A stretch of 64,000 bases of DNA from Pseudomonas guariconensis (GTDB taxonomy: Bacteria; Pseudomonadota; Gammaproteobacteria; Pseudomonadales; Pseudomonadaceae): the NCBI RefSeq assembly GCF_015680235.1, contig NZ_JADLJL010000006.1, forward strand, positions 99,742 through 163,741. Direction: 5' to 3'. The notes under the pieces are model-generated. The model made no database searches. It was not told the DNA's origin and was given only the letters and a program-made list of their open reading frames with translations. Below, piece by piece: positions 47,033-57,105 of this stretch (position 1 is its first letter; each line of letters starts with the position of its first letter). The translations under genes and the position numbers were made by a program.

Positions 47033-47557
47033 ATGAAAAGCCTCGTCGACCACCTGAGCCAATACGCGGCCTACCACCGCGACCCACGCAATATCGCCAC
47101 CCATTTCATCGGCATCCCGCTGATCGTATTGGCGGTCACCGTCCTGCTGTCACGTCCCGGTTGGGAACTGGCCGGCATCTGGTTCTCGCCGGCACTGCTC
47201 GTGGCCGCCGCATCGGTGTGGTTCTACCTGCGTCTGGACCTGCGTTTCGGGCTGGTCATGGGTGCGCTGCTGGGGTTGTGCCTGTGGCTTGGCCAAGTGC
47301 TGGCAATACAGGCTACCGGGCTATGGTTGAGCGCCGGGCTGGGGGCGTTCGTGGTGGGCTGGATCATCCAGTTCGTCGGGCATTACTACGAAGGCCGCAA
47401 GCCAGCATTCGTCGACGATGTCAGCGGGCTGATCGTCGGTCCGCTGTTCGTCGTGGCGGAGCTGGCGTTCATGCTCGGGCTGTGCCCGGCGCTCAAGCGC
47501 GCGGTGGAGGCCAATGCCGGGCCGGTGGCGGTACGGCAGAAGAACGCCGCAGCCTGA
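47033..47557 (+). CDS. Mpo1-like protein (DUF962)
   Basis: 174 residues. It begins with the motif YAAYHRDPRNIATHFIGIPL and continues with four hydrophobic helices, ending in QFVGHYYEGRKPA; both His-rich motifs fit Mpo1-like fatty-acid alpha-dioxygenases that use Fe2+. A GGAGG site fixes ATG 47033. The physiological substrate in bacteria is not established. Confidence 0.88.
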   Translation: MKSLVDHLSQYAAYHRDPRNIATHFIGIPLIVLAVTVLLSRPGWELAGIWFSPALLVAAASVWFYLRLDLRFGLVMGALLGLCLWLGQVLAIQATGLWLSAGLGAFVVGWIIQFVGHYYEGRKPAFVDDVSGLIVGPLFVVAELAFMLGLCPALKRAVEANAGPVAVRQKNAAA

Positions 47558-47599
47558 CAAGGCGGCACACGACTCACTCCTGCAACACACCTAGACTCA

Positions 47600-47648
47600 C
47601 TGTAGGAGCGACCTCGTGCCTGATCGCGGCACGAGGCCGCTCCTACAG
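47600..47648. repeat. REP hairpin (near-perfect palindrome)
   Basis: CTGTAGGAGCG arms around GCCTGATCGCGGC, with both arms of the CCTCGTGCC-type REP; a single tight hairpin between convergent genes. Confidence 0.75.
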
Positions 47649-47765
47649 GGGATGCGTCATGTCCCGTCGAACACGCTCGATCGCCAGTGCCACTCGCCAG
47701 GCCTTCGCGCCTGCCGCTCATACCAAGGGATTGGTGTAGCAGACCTGCCTGCCCGAATCGACAAC

Positions 47766-48641
47766 CTACCCAAACAGCTGGTGACACAAGTCCCGGCTGG
47801 CCGCCAGCAGGATCGGCAGGAAACGCTGCTCCAGTTCGCTGCGGGTAACCCTCCCCACGTGCGTGCTGACGTTCAGCGCCGCCAGCACCTGCCCCGAGGC
47901 GTCATAGATCGGCACGGCAATCGAACGCAAACCTTGCTCCAGTTCCTGGTCGACCACGCACCAGCCCTGGGCACGCACCTGCTGGATGCAGGCGAACAGT
48001 GACTCCGGGTCATGCAGGGTGCGGCTGGTACGGGGTTTGAGGTCGGCACGTTCCAGGTATTCCCGAAGGCTCGCATCGTCCAACGCCGCCAACAGGATCC
48101 GCCCCATGGAGGTGCAATAGGCCGGCAAGCGGCCGCCAACCGACAGATCGACCGAAATCAGACGCTCCACGGTGGCCGAGCGGGCGATGTACAGAATGTC
48201 GTCGCCTTCGAGGGTCGCCATGTTGGCCGCTTCGTGCAGTTGGTCGCTGATGCGGTCCAGGTACGGTTGCGCGGACACCGCCAGCGGCGTCGACGACAGG
48301 TAGGCATGCCCGAGGGTCAGGACCTTGGGCAATAGGGAATAGGTGCGCCCATCGGTGGTCGCGTAGCCCAGCTTCATGAGTGTATGCAGGCAACGACGCA
48401 CCGCCGCCCGGGGGATCTCGGTTCGGTGGCTGATCTGGGCGATGGTCAGGTGACGCTTGCGCTCCTGGAACGCCTGGATGACCGCCAACCCCCGGGCCAG
48501 GGAGGTCATGAAGTCAGGGTCACCGGTGAACGCCTGGATGCGCTTGGCCGGTGAGGCCACGATCGGCGGCGCCAGCGCGGGCGCCGCAGGACGGGCCGGC
48601 TCCGGGTTGGTGGGGTCCTGGGCCTGGGTTTCTTCGCTCAT
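47766..48641 (-). CDS. pcaR: IclR family regulator PcaR
   Basis: 291 residues. A Pro/Ala-rich leader (1-30), an IclR winged helix (LTIAQISHRTEIPRAAVRRC) and an effector domain for beta-ketoadipate. It matches P. putida PcaR, activator of the protocatechuate branch (pca) genes. Its own box pair lies just upstream. None of the pca catabolic genes is next to it in this window. Confidence 0.92.
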   Translation of the reverse strand: MSEETQAQDPTNPEPARPAAPALAPPIVASPAKRIQAFTGDPDFMTSLARGLAVIQAFQERKRHLTIAQISHRTEIPRAAVRRCLHTLMKLGYATTDGRTYSLLPKVLTLGHAYLSSTPLAVSAQPYLDRISDQLHEAANMATLEGDDILYIARSATVERLISVDLSVGGRLPAYCTSMGRILLAALDDASLREYLERADLKPRTSRTLHDPESLFACIQQVRAQGWCVVDQELEQGLRSIAVPIYDASGQVLAALNVSTHVGRVTRSELEQRFLPILLAASRDLCHQLFG

Positions 48642-48668
48642 GGCTTACCTCAAAAAAATCGCTCGCTT

Positions 48669-48702
48669 GTGCGATTATCGAACCAACGGCCGATAATCGC
48701 AA
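48669..48702. promoter_or_regulatory. PcaR boxes (autoregulation)
   Basis: The 15-bp PcaR site GTTCGATAATCGCAC occurs exactly on the minus strand (48669-48683). A second, divergent copy (CGATAATCGCA) lies on the plus strand at 48688-48702. Both overlap the pcaR promoter region. Confidence 0.85.
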
Positions 48703-48734
48703 TTGACCGCTGACACGTTTGCTTATACCTTTCT

Positions 48735-48826
48735 CCTGCCACATGTGGCTTCTTTGGAGAGACTGGTCAGGTACCCACCGTAGAAGTCCCCAGGCAACGG
48801 CCTCGCTAACCCCGAGGCCGTTTTTC
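48735..48826 (+). ncRNA. Candidate small RNA divergent from pcaR
   Basis: A strong terminator (AACGGCCTCG/CGAGGCCGTT plus TTTTT, 48796-48825) lies 400 nt before any plus-strand gene and after only the minus-strand pcaR. A TTGACC hexamer (48703) with TATACC downstream could be its promoter. A short transcript of about 90 nt is inferred; no ORF fits it. Confidence 0.4.
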
Positions 48827-48967
48827 ATTTCATTGCAGTTTGTAAGAACTTTCGAGGCCACTGCGCCTCAAACTTTCAAGGCTTACCCAATTGTGAAACA
48901 CGCCATGCGTAAACTTTGCAGTGGCTTGGTGTTGTCGCCTAAAGTAGGTAGCCATTGACTTGCGGGT

Positions 48968-48976
48968 TGCTATAAT
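48968..48976 (+). promoter_or_regulatory. Extended -10 promoter
   Basis: TGCTATAAT, an extended -10, about 225 nt before the 68-aa gene; the -35 is poor. It would give a long leader. Confidence 0.45.
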
Positions 48977-49201
48977 CGAGCCTGCTGGCCCGGACCGAAC
49001 ACTTCGGCATGGCCCTATCCGGCATCCCCTATCGAGTTCCCGCCAGCAAGCCACGTGCAGGGCCCAAGGCCTGTATCACTTTCCAGGTGTCCTGTTCCGT
49101 ATTGAATACTGTCGCTACGACAACCTGTTCGCACTGGCGGCGTAGCCGTATGCATAACTTTGCATGACGAAGGCCAGCGCAAAACTTCAAACTATTCGGG
49201 T

Positions 49202-49408
49202 ATGACTGTGACGAAAGAAGAACTGCGCGCGGAACTCGAGCGCCAGGCTGAACGTTACAAGGATGTTTACGGTGGCGAAGTCACCACCTATGCCGCGCAA
49301 CCGGAACCGGAGCGCAAACCTTGGCGCAAGCGTGCCACGGTCCAAGACCAGGTCTTCGCCCAAGAACTGGAAAAAATGGAAAAGGAACTGCGCAGCGAAG
49401 ACAGCTGA
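49202..49408 (+). CDS. Small charged conserved protein
   Basis: 68 residues, two Glu/Lys/Arg-rich helical stretches ([15 protein letters not shown] and [12 protein letters not shown]) flanking a KPWRKR patch; probably a cytosolic helical protein of unknown function. ATG 49202 is preferred to a TTG at 49160. Confidence 0.75.
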   Translation: MTVTKEELRAELERQAERYKDVYGGEVTTYAAQPEPERKPWRKRATVQDQVFAQELEKMEKELRSEDS

Positions 49409-49726
49409 CCCAGCCCCTCAAGGCACCGCGCACCCTTCGCCCTTGAGCAGTGGCACGCGTAGGCTTTTTTACCGAAAAGCCAGGAACGAAACGGAATCAC
49501 ACAAATTTAATACAAGCGTTTGAATCGTCAGGCGCGCGCAAAATTTGTGATTTTTCCGTTTATTTCGCAGGATTTAGCCGCCGTTAGCCATCGAAATCGG
49601 GCAGCAGCTGGCCTTGCGTTGCGCTTCGTGGCGGTCGACGGGGGCGTCATCGGTTCGTCGCGGGGGCATCGATTGCCAAGGTTTTCTGGCATAATCGCGC
49701 CCCCCTATGACCGCCAGACAACCTTC

Positions 49727-51199
49727 ATGATCGAATTATTCAGCGGACTGGATGCGTGGGTGCTGGTGAGCTTGCTGCTCGCTCTGACCTTCGTGCTCGC
49801 ATTCGAGTTCATCAATGGCTTTCATGACACCGCCAACGCGGTAGCCACCGTCATCTATACCAAAGCCATGCCGCCGCACCTGGCCGTGTTCTTCTCCGGC
49901 GTGTTCAACTTCCTCGGGGTTCTGCTGGGCGGTGTCGGGGTGGCTTACGCCATCGTCCACCTGCTGCCGGTCGAGCTGCTGATCAATGTGAACACCGGGC
50001 ACGGCCTGGCCATGGTCTTCTCGTTGCTGGCCGCGGCCATCACCTGGAACCTTGGCACCTGGTACTTCGGTATCCCGGCGTCCAGCTCCCACACCCTGAT
50101 CGGTTCGATCCTCGGCGTTGGCCTGGCCAACGCCCTGCTCAACGACATCCCGTTGGGCGATGGCGTCAACTGGCAGAAGGCGATCGACATCGCCCTGTCG
50201 CTGGTGGTCTCGCCGATGGCCGGTTTCGCCGTCGCGGCCCTGGTGCTGATCGGCCTGAAGTGGTGGCGCCCGCTGTCGAAGATGCACAAGACCCCCGAAC
50301 AGCGTCGCAAGCTCGATGACAAGAAGCACCCGCCTTTCTGGAACCGCCTGGTACTGGTGATTTCCGCCATGGGCGTGAGCTTCGTGCACGGCTCCAACGA
50401 TGGCCAGAAAGGCATCGGCCTGATCATGCTGGTGCTGATCGGTATCGTCCCGGCGAAGTTCGTCCTCGACCTGAACAGCACCACCTACCAGATCGAGCGC
50501 ACCCGCGACGCCACGTTGCACATGAGCCAGTTCTACGAACGCAACGCAGCCACCCTGGGCGAGTTCCTGGCGCTGGGCAAGGCCAAGTCGACCGATCTGC
50601 CTGAGCAGTTCAGCTGCAACCCGCAGCAGACCGAGCCGACCATCGCTGCCCTGCAATCGTCGCTCAAGGGCGTGACCGATTACCGCGACCTGAGCGCCGA
50701 GAAGCGTGTCGAAGTGCGTCGCTACCTGCTCTGCCTGGACGACACCGCGAAGAAGGTCGGCAAGCTGCCGGGCCTGGAAAGCCGTGAAAAGGCCGACCTG
50801 GAAAAACTGCGCAAAGACCTGACCGCCACCACCGAATACGCTCCGTTCTGGGTGATCGTGGCCGTTGCCCTGGCCCTGGGCCTGGGCACCATGGTCGGCT
50901 GGAAACGCGTGGTCCTGACCGTTGGCGAGAAGATCGGCAAGCAAGGTATGACCTATGCCCAGGGCATGTCGGCGCAGATCACTGCAGCCTGCGCCATTGG
51001 CATGGCCAATATCTTCAGCCTGCCGGTGTCGACTACCCATGTGCTGTCGTCGGGCGTGGCAGGCACCATGGTCGCCAACAAGAGCGGCCTGCAAGGTGGC
51101 ACGGTGAAAACCATCCTGCTTGCCTGGGTACTGACCCTGCCGGCCTCGATGGGCCTGGCCGCCGGCCTGTTCTGGCTGGCCTCCAAGGCGATCAGCTGA
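49727..51199 (+). CDS. pitA: Low-affinity inorganic phosphate transporter, PiT family
   Basis: 490 residues with ten or more helices. The duplicated PiT signature appears as FINGFHDTANAVAT near the N-terminus and SFVHGSNDGQKGIG in the middle; a cytosolic Lys/Glu-rich loop separates the halves, and PVSTTHVLSS is late. It imports metal-phosphate with protons. The 317-nt gap upstream holds no gene I can support. Confidence 0.93.
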   Translation: MIELFSGLDAWVLVSLLLALTFVLAFEFINGFHDTANAVATVIYTKAMPPHLAVFFSGVFNFLGVLLGGVGVAYAIVHLLPVELLINVNTGHGLAMVFSLLAAAITWNLGTWYFGIPASSSHTLIGSILGVGLANALLNDIPLGDGVNWQKAIDIALSLVVSPMAGFAVAALVLIGLKWWRPLSKMHKTPEQRRKLDDKKHPPFWNRLVLVISAMGVSFVHGSNDGQKGIGLIMLVLIGIVPAKFVLDLNSTTYQIERTRDATLHMSQFYERNAATLGEFLALGKAKSTDLPEQFSCNPQQTEPTIAALQSSLKGVTDYRDLSAEKRVEVRRYLLCLDDTAKKVGKLPGLESREKADLEKLRKDLTATTEYAPFWVIVAVALALGLGTMVGWKRVVLTVGEKIGKQGMTYAQGMSAQITAACAIGMANIFSLPVSTTHVLSSGVAGTMVANKSGLQGGTVKTILLAWVLTLPASMGLAAGLFWLASKAIS

Positions 51200-51222
51200 A
51201 CGCTCCCGCTGTAATGGAAGAA

Positions 51223-51395
51223 GGCGCCTTCGAGGCGAATGCCAGTCAGTTAAGCCTTATCGGCTGCACGCCCATCGCCGGCAAGCCGGCTCCCACAAGT
51301 AACGCGTCAGCCTTGACCTGTGGGAGCCGGCTTGCCGGCGATGGGCGCGCAGCGCCCCGCGTCCTTAACTGACCGGCATTAGCCTCCGAGGCGCC
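51223..51395. repeat. REP pair nested in a longer palindrome
   Basis: Outer arms of 32 nt (51223-51254 and 51364-51395) match at 28 positions. Inside them lies an inverted REP pair (GAGCCGGCTTGCCGGCGATGGG cores). The right outer arm ends in TTTT. It sits between convergent genes and should terminate both. Confidence 0.8.
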
Positions 51396-51411
51396 TTTTC
51401 GTTCTTGCTCG

Positions 51412-52887
51412 TTACCGCCGTTTGCCTCCCAGCAACGACCCCATCAGCCCCCGCACCAACTGCCTGCCGAGCTGGTTGGCCGCCTGACGCACCGCCGACT
51501 TGATGGCTTGCCCCGCTGCGCTCTGCAGGAATTCGCCCGCCTTGTCGGCGAAGCTTTCCTCGTCGGCCTGCGGCTGCGGCGCCGGCTCCACCGGCTCGCC
51601 CTTGCGTGCCGTGAGCATTTCATATGCCGACTCCCGGTCGATCGGCTTGTCGTAGCGCCCGGCCAGCGGTGACCCAGCCACCAAGGCCCTGCGCTCGGCC
51701 TCGGTCAACGGCCCGATCCGCGACTGCGGCGGGGCGACCAGCACCCGCTGAACCATTTCCGGCGTGCCCTTGTCCTGCAAGGTACCGACCAACGCCTCGC
51801 CGATCCCAAGCTCGGTGAGCACACTGAGCGCATCGAACGCCGGGTTCGGCCGGAAGCCGTCGGCCACCGCCCGCAGCGACTTCTGCTCCTTGGCGGTGAA
51901 CGCACGCAGCCCATGCTGGATACGCAAGCCCAGTTGCGCCAGCACCGCGTCCGGCAAATCTTCCGGCGACTGGGTGACGAAATACACACCGACGCCCTTG
52001 GAGCGGATCAGCCGCACGACCTGTTCCAGACGATCCTGCAGCGCCTTCGGCGTGCCATTGAACAACAGGTGGGCTTCGTCGAAGAACAATGCCAGCACCG
52101 GCTTGTCGGCATCGCCACGCTCCGGCAGTTGTTCGAACAATTCGGCCAGCAGCCACAGCAGGAAGGTCGCGTAGACCTTCGGCGCTTCATGCACGAGGCG
52201 GCTGGCATCGAGCAGGTGGATACGCCCGCGGCCGTCACCGTCCGGGCGCAACAAGTCTTCCAACTGCAAGGCCGGCTCGCCGAACAAGGCCTCGGCGCCC
52301 TGCTGCTCCAGGGTCGAGAGGCGGCGCAGCAACGCCTGGGTGGAGCCGGTGGTCATCAGCGCGGCATCGTCACCCAAAAGCTGCGGGTTGTCCTTCAGGT
52401 GCCCGAGCAGGGCCTTGAGGTCCTTGAGGTCGAGCAACAGCAGCCCCTCGCGATCGGCCACCTTGAACGCGGCGTACAGTGCTGCCTGCTGGCTGTCGGT
52501 CAGCTCCAGGAGGTTGCCCAGCAACAAGGGCCCCATTTCGCTGAGGGTGGTACGCAACGGATGGCCCGACTGGCCGGCGACATCCCACAGGGTGACGGGG
52601 TAGGCCTGGGGCCGATGGCCCAGCCAGGGCATGCCGGCAATACGCTCGGCCACCTTGCCCTGTGGCGAACCGGCCGCGCCCAGGCCGCACAGGTCCCCCT
52701 TCACATCGGCGGCGAACACGGCCACGCCGGCATCGCTGAAAGCCTCGGCCAGGTGTTGCAGGGTCACGGTCTTGCCCGTCCCCGTGGCACCGGCCACCAA
52801 CCCGTGGCGGTTGGCCAGGCGCATGGCCTGGCCTACGGGCTGGCCATCCGTGCCCGCTCCTACAACGATTTGCGAAGAATCCGACAT
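51412..52887 (-). CDS. HerA-like P-loop ATPase, DUF853/YjgR type
   Basis: 491 residues. Walker A GATGTGKT (33-40), Walker B ALFFDEAHLLF, and a C-terminal basic tail (GKRR) after a Ser/Gln-rich linker. Related to HerA/FtsK helicases; substrate unknown. It ends at the nested REP. Confidence 0.88.
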   Translation of the reverse strand: MSDSSQIVVGAGTDGQPVGQAMRLANRHGLVAGATGTGKTVTLQHLAEAFSDAGVAVFAADVKGDLCGLGAAGSPQGKVAERIAGMPWLGHRPQAYPVTLWDVAGQSGHPLRTTLSEMGPLLLGNLLELTDSQQAALYAAFKVADREGLLLLDLKDLKALLGHLKDNPQLLGDDAALMTTGSTQALLRRLSTLEQQGAEALFGEPALQLEDLLRPDGDGRGRIHLLDASRLVHEAPKVYATFLLWLLAELFEQLPERGDADKPVLALFFDEAHLLFNGTPKALQDRLEQVVRLIRSKGVGVYFVTQSPEDLPDAVLAQLGLRIQHGLRAFTAKEQKSLRAVADGFRPNPAFDALSVLTELGIGEALVGTLQDKGTPEMVQRVLVAPPQSRIGPLTEAERRALVAGSPLAGRYDKPIDRESAYEMLTARKGEPVEPAPQPQADEESFADKAGEFLQSAAGQAIKSAVRQAANQLGRQLVRGLMGSLLGGKRR

Positions 52888-53054
52888 CTTCTTTCATCCT
52901 CTATTCAAGCTTTGCCGCGTAACGGCCGATACCCCTGGGTGATATTTCACTTCGAAAGACAGGAACAACCCGAAAAGGACCTGCGGGCATTGTTGCACTG
53001 TTTTCAAGCTGCCTTCGTGCGAACGACCCGATAAAAACCTTAGCGGACCACGCC

Positions 53055-54929
53055 ATGAACAAAAGCCTTCGTTTCAGCCACAAGATACTCTTGGCGGCAT
53101 CATTGATCGTGATAGTCGCCTTCAGCCTGTTCACCCTCTACAACGATTATCTCCAGCGTAATGCGATTCGCGACGACCTGGAGAATTATCTGGCTGAAAT
53201 GGGCGAGTCGACGTCGACCACTATTCGCAACCTGTTCGACGGCCGTATCAAGTTGGTGGAAAACCTGGCACAGAACATCGCACACAATCCCGCCAATGCC
53301 GAAACTTTCATGGGCCAGCCGGCCCTGCTTTCCAGTTTCCTCACTGTCTACCTGGGCAAGGTGGACGGCGGCTTCAGCGTGCGCCCGGACTCGAAGATGC
53401 CAGATGGCTACGACCCACGGGTACGCCCCTGGTACAAGGACGGCATGAACGCCAATGGCGCCATGCTGACCGAGCCCTATATCGACCTAACCACCAACAA
53501 GATGGTCATCGGCATCCTCAGCAAGGTATCGGCCAATGTCGGCGTGGTCGGTGGCGACCTGGCCCTCGATGGCCTGGTGCAGATCATCAACTCGCTGGAC
53601 TTCGGCGGCATGGGCTACGCCTTCCTGGTCAACGACCAGGGCAAGATCCTGGTGCACCCTGATAAAGAGCTGGTGATGAAATCGCTGGCCGACCTGTTCC
53701 CCGAGGGCACCCCGACGCTCTCCGGCGAGCTGACCGAGGTCCAGGCCAATGGCCAAGCCCGCCTGCTGACCTTCACGCCGATCAAGGGCCTGCCTTCGGC
53801 CAACTGGTACATCGGCCTGTCGGTGGACAAGGAAAAAGCCTTCTCCATGCTCAGCACCTTCCGCACTTCGGCGATCATCGCCACGCTGGTAGCGGTGGTC
53901 ATCATCATCGCCCTGCTGGGCCTGCTGATCCGTGTGCTGATGCAACCGCTGCACACGATGACCCGCGCCATGGAAGACATCGCCGAGGGCGAAGGCGACC
54001 TGACCAAGCGCCTGCAGATCCATCAGCACGACGAATTCGGCATCCTCGGCACGGCATTCAACCGTTTCGTGGAGCGTATCCATGGCTCGATCCGCGAAGT
54101 GTCCTCGGCCACCGAACACGTCAACGAAGTGGCCCTGAGGGTGATCAGTGCCTCCAATTCGTCGATGGCCAATTCCGACGAGCAGTCCAACCGCACCAGC
54201 AGCGTCGCCGCCGCCATCAACGAACTGGGCGCCGCCGCCCAGGAAATCGCCGGTAATGCGGCCCAAGCGTCCCAGCACGCGACCTCTGCACGGCTGCTGG
54301 CCGAAGAAGGCCAGCAGGTGGTGGAGCGCAACATCGAGGCGATGAACCGCCTCTCGGACCTGATCGTCACCTCCAGCGCGCACATCGAGACGCTCAACCA
54401 CAAGACCGTGAACATCGGCCAGATCCTCGAGGTGATCACCAGCATCTCCCAGCAGACCAACCTACTGGCACTCAATGCCGCCATCGAGGCTGCCCGCGCC
54501 GGGGAAGCCGGCCGTGGCTTCGCCGTGGTCGCCGACGAAGTACGCAACCTCGCCCACCGCACCCAGGAGTCGGCGCAGCAGGTGCAGGCCATGATCGAGG
54601 AGCTGCAGGTGGGGGCTCGGGAATCGGTCGAAACCATGGGCCAAAGCCAGCGCCACAGCCAGGACAGCATGGAGATCGCCAACCAGGCCGGCGAACGCCT
54701 GGACAGCGTGACCGTGCGCATCGGCGAGATCGACGGCATGAACCAGTCGGTGGCCACCGCCACCGAGGAACAGACCGCCGTGGTCGACTCGATCAACATG
54801 GACATCAACGAGATCAACATGCTCAACCAGGAAGGCGTCGAGAACCTGCAGGCTACCCTGCGCGCCTGTGCCGACCTGGAGCGGCAGGCCAGCCGACTCA
54901 AGCACCTGGTCGGCAGCTTCCGCATCTGA
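53055..54929 (+). CDS. mcpG: Methyl-accepting chemotaxis protein with dCache sensor
   Basis: 624 residues: TM1 9-30, periplasmic dCache domain (about 40-270), TM2 about 278-300, HAMP, and a long signalling hairpin with the conserved tip ([20 protein letters not shown]). The amino-acid pocket motif is present: Y119, R122/R124, W126, Y127, D144 and D168. This and the position suggest the GABA receptor McpG; PctA-like amino-acid sensing is the alternative. Confidence 0.9.
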   Translation: MNKSLRFSHKILLAASLIVIVAFSLFTLYNDYLQRNAIRDDLENYLAEMGESTSTTIRNLFDGRIKLVENLAQNIAHNPANAETFMGQPALLSSFLTVYLGKVDGGFSVRPDSKMPDGYDPRVRPWYKDGMNANGAMLTEPYIDLTTNKMVIGILSKVSANVGVVGGDLALDGLVQIINSLDFGGMGYAFLVNDQGKILVHPDKELVMKSLADLFPEGTPTLSGELTEVQANGQARLLTFTPIKGLPSANWYIGLSVDKEKAFSMLSTFRTSAIIATLVAVVIIIALLGLLIRVLMQPLHTMTRAMEDIAEGEGDLTKRLQIHQHDEFGILGTAFNRFVERIHGSIREVSSATEHVNEVALRVISASNSSMANSDEQSNRTSSVAAAINELGAAAQEIAGNAAQASQHATSARLLAEEGQQVVERNIEAMNRLSDLIVTSSAHIETLNHKTVNIGQILEVITSISQQTNLLALNAAIEAARAGEAGRGFAVVADEVRNLAHRTQESAQQVQAMIEELQVGARESVETMGQSQRHSQDSMEIANQAGERLDSVTVRIGEIDGMNQSVATATEEQTAVVDSINMDINEINMLNQEGVENLQATLRACADLERQASRLKHLVGSFRI

Positions 54930-54945
54930 TTCACCGCTCCCCTCC

Positions 54946-55084
54946 TGTAGGAGCGGCCTCGTGCCGCGAAAGGGCTGCAAGGCAGCCCCAGGATCCCAAG
55001 CCTATGGTCCCGACCGCTGTCGGTGATCGGCTCAAGACCCACGGGGCGCTTTGCGCCCCTTTCGCGGCACAAGGCCGCTCCTGC
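54946..55084. repeat. REP pair
   Basis: Inverted copies of GGAGCGGCCTCGTGCCGCGAAAGG separated by about 85 nt. Confidence 0.8.
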
Positions 55085-55235
55085 ACTCAAGGCGCCGAAC
55101 GCGTCACGCCTGCCCTGCCCGCCTCGAATCCCGATCGAACAAACTATCCTTAAGGAAGGTCAACCTTTAGGCGTGTCATCACGGCCATTACCGCCAGATG
55201 ACAGACCCGAAGACGATCCCGGAGGGATGCTGATC

Positions 55236-56348
55236 GTGCACATCGCTGACATCACCATGTTCTACGCCCCAGCCAGCGGCGGCGTACGTACCTATCTTGA
55301 TGCCAAACATCGCCGACTCGACGCCAGGCCAGGCGTGCGTCACAGCCTCTTGATCCCCGGCGCCAGCGCCAGCCACGCCAACGGCATCTACCAGGTGCCG
55401 GCACCGCCCTTGCCCTTTGGCAACGGCTATCGCTTCCCGGTACGCCTGGCCCCCTGGTGCAACGTGCTGCGGCGCCTGCAACCGGACCTGATCGAAGTCG
55501 GCGACCCCTACCTCACCGCCTGGGCGGCCCTCGAGGCGCGACGCAAGCTCGACGTGCCGGTGATCGGGTTCTATCACTCTGACTTGCCGCTGTTGGTCAG
55601 CAATCGCATGGGCAACTGGTTCACCCCCAATGTCGAGGCCTATGTCAGCAAGCTCTACGGCAACTTCGATCGGGTCCTGGCGCCCAGCCAGGTGATGGCC
55701 GACAAACTGTGCCGGCTCGGGGTCAAGGACGTGCATGTACAACGCCTGGGCGTGGACCTGGCCACCTTCAACCCCGAACACCGCGACCCCCACCTGCGCG
55801 CCGAGCTTGGCATCCCCGACACTACCCGCCTGCTGGTGTTCGCCGGCCGCGGCTCGCGGGAGAAAAACCTGCCGGTGCTGCTCGACTGCATGAGCCGCCT
55901 GGGTCGCCACTACCACTTGCTGCTGGTCGGTTCCAACATGCCCACCAACGTACCGGGCAATGTCAGCGTCATCGACCACTTTTGCCCGCCCCAGGAGGTC
56001 GCCCGCTTGTTCGCCAGCGCCGACTTGCTGGTGCATGCCGGGGACCAGGAAACCTTTGGCCTGGTCATCCTCGAGGCCATGGCCAGCGCCACGCCGGTGG
56101 TGGCCGTGCATGCCGGTGCCTTCGGGGAGATCGTCACCGACCAGTGCGGGCGCCTGTGCAGGCCCAACGACGGCCAGGCCATGGCCACCGCAGTGCGGGA
56201 AATTTTCGAGGCCGGTGTGCGTCGCCTCGGCGCCCAGGCCCGCCGCCATGTGGAACAGCACTACGCCTGGGACAAGGTGGTCGATGGCTTGCTCGCTCAC
56301 TACCAGGCCGTGCTAGGCCATCAACCTCAGGTGCGGGCCCATGGTTGA
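55236..56348 (+). CDS. Glycosyltransferase family 1 (GT4-like)
   Basis: 370 residues from GTG 55236, which lies 9 nt after GGAGGG; the ATG at 55227 is too close to that site. GT-B fold: N-terminal acceptor domain (FYAPASGGVRTYL), C-terminal NDP-sugar domain with AGRGSREKNL and the E(x7)E motif (ETFGLVILEAMA). It overlaps the next gene by 8 nt, starting a three-gene operon of envelope character. Confidence 0.88.
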   Translation: MHIADITMFYAPASGGVRTYLDAKHRRLDARPGVRHSLLIPGASASHANGIYQVPAPPLPFGNGYRFPVRLAPWCNVLRRLQPDLIEVGDPYLTAWAALEARRKLDVPVIGFYHSDLPLLVSNRMGNWFTPNVEAYVSKLYGNFDRVLAPSQVMADKLCRLGVKDVHVQRLGVDLATFNPEHRDPHLRAELGIPDTTRLLVFAGRGSREKNLPVLLDCMSRLGRHYHLLLVGSNMPTNVPGNVSVIDHFCPPQEVARLFASADLLVHAGDQETFGLVILEAMASATPVVAVHAGAFGEIVTDQCGRLCRPNDGQAMATAVREIFEAGVRRLGAQARRHVEQHYAWDKVVDGLLAHYQAVLGHQPQVRAHG

Positions 56349-57105
56349 AGCGGCCGCCGCGCCACGCAGCCTGATGCTGGTGCTGCACGACGTCGCGCCC
56401 GAGACCTGGCCGGATTACCAGCCCTTCGTCCAGGCCGTGGACCAGCTCGGTGGCGTGCCCATGACCTGGCTGGTGGTGCCGGATTTTCACCACCGCAACG
56501 CGCTGGCGCGCTCGCCGACCTTCTGCCGCCTGCTCGAACGGCGTCTGGCGCAAGGGGACGAACTGGCCCTGCATGGCTACTTCCATACCGATGACGCCCC
56601 GGTACCACGTAGCCCCGGCGAGTTCTTCATGCGCCGGGTATATACCCACGAAGGCGAGTTCTATGGGCTGGATGAAACCGAGGCCTTGCTGCGCCTGGAA
56701 GCCGGACTGGAGGTATTCCATCGCCATGCCTGGCCCGTGGCCGGCTTCGTCGCCCCCGCCTGGCTGATGAGCGAAGGCACGCGCCAGGCCCTGCGCCGGC
56801 TACCGCTGCGCTATACCAGCACACCGCGGCACCTCTACCGCCTGCCAGAATTTACCGCGATCGAGGCCCCCGGCCTGGTGTGGAGCGCTCGCAGCGCCTG
56901 GCGTCGTGGGCTGTCACGGATGGTCTGCGACTGGCAATGCCGGCGATGGCGCGACGCCGCCACCCTGCGCCTGGGGCTGCATCCGGTGGACATGCGCCAT
57001 CGGGCCTCCCGCGACTATTGGCTGCACACCTTGCACGCCTTGCTCGAGCAAGGCCGACAGCCGCTGACCAAGTCCGCCTGGCTGGCGCGCCAGGCTGTCG
57101 CATGA
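56341..57105 (+). CDS. DUF2334 polysaccharide-deacetylase-like protein
   Basis: 254 residues, NodB-related fold: LVLHDVAPETW (metal Asp/His motif), ELALHGYFH and LGLHPVDMRH carry the likely metal ligands. It may remove acyl groups from a sugar made by the preceding glycosyltransferase; overlaps of 8 nt before and 4 nt after tie the three genes together. Confidence 0.85.
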   Translation: MVEAAAAPRSLMLVLHDVAPETWPDYQPFVQAVDQLGGVPMTWLVVPDFHHRNALARSPTFCRLLERRLAQGDELALHGYFHTDDAPVPRSPGEFFMRRVYTHEGEFYGLDETEALLRLEAGLEVFHRHAWPVAGFVAPAWLMSEGTRQALRRLPLRYTSTPRHLYRLPEFTAIEAPGLVWSARSAWRRGLSRMVCDWQCRRWRDAATLRLGLHPVDMRHRASRDYWLHTLHALLEQGRQPLTKSAWLARQAVA

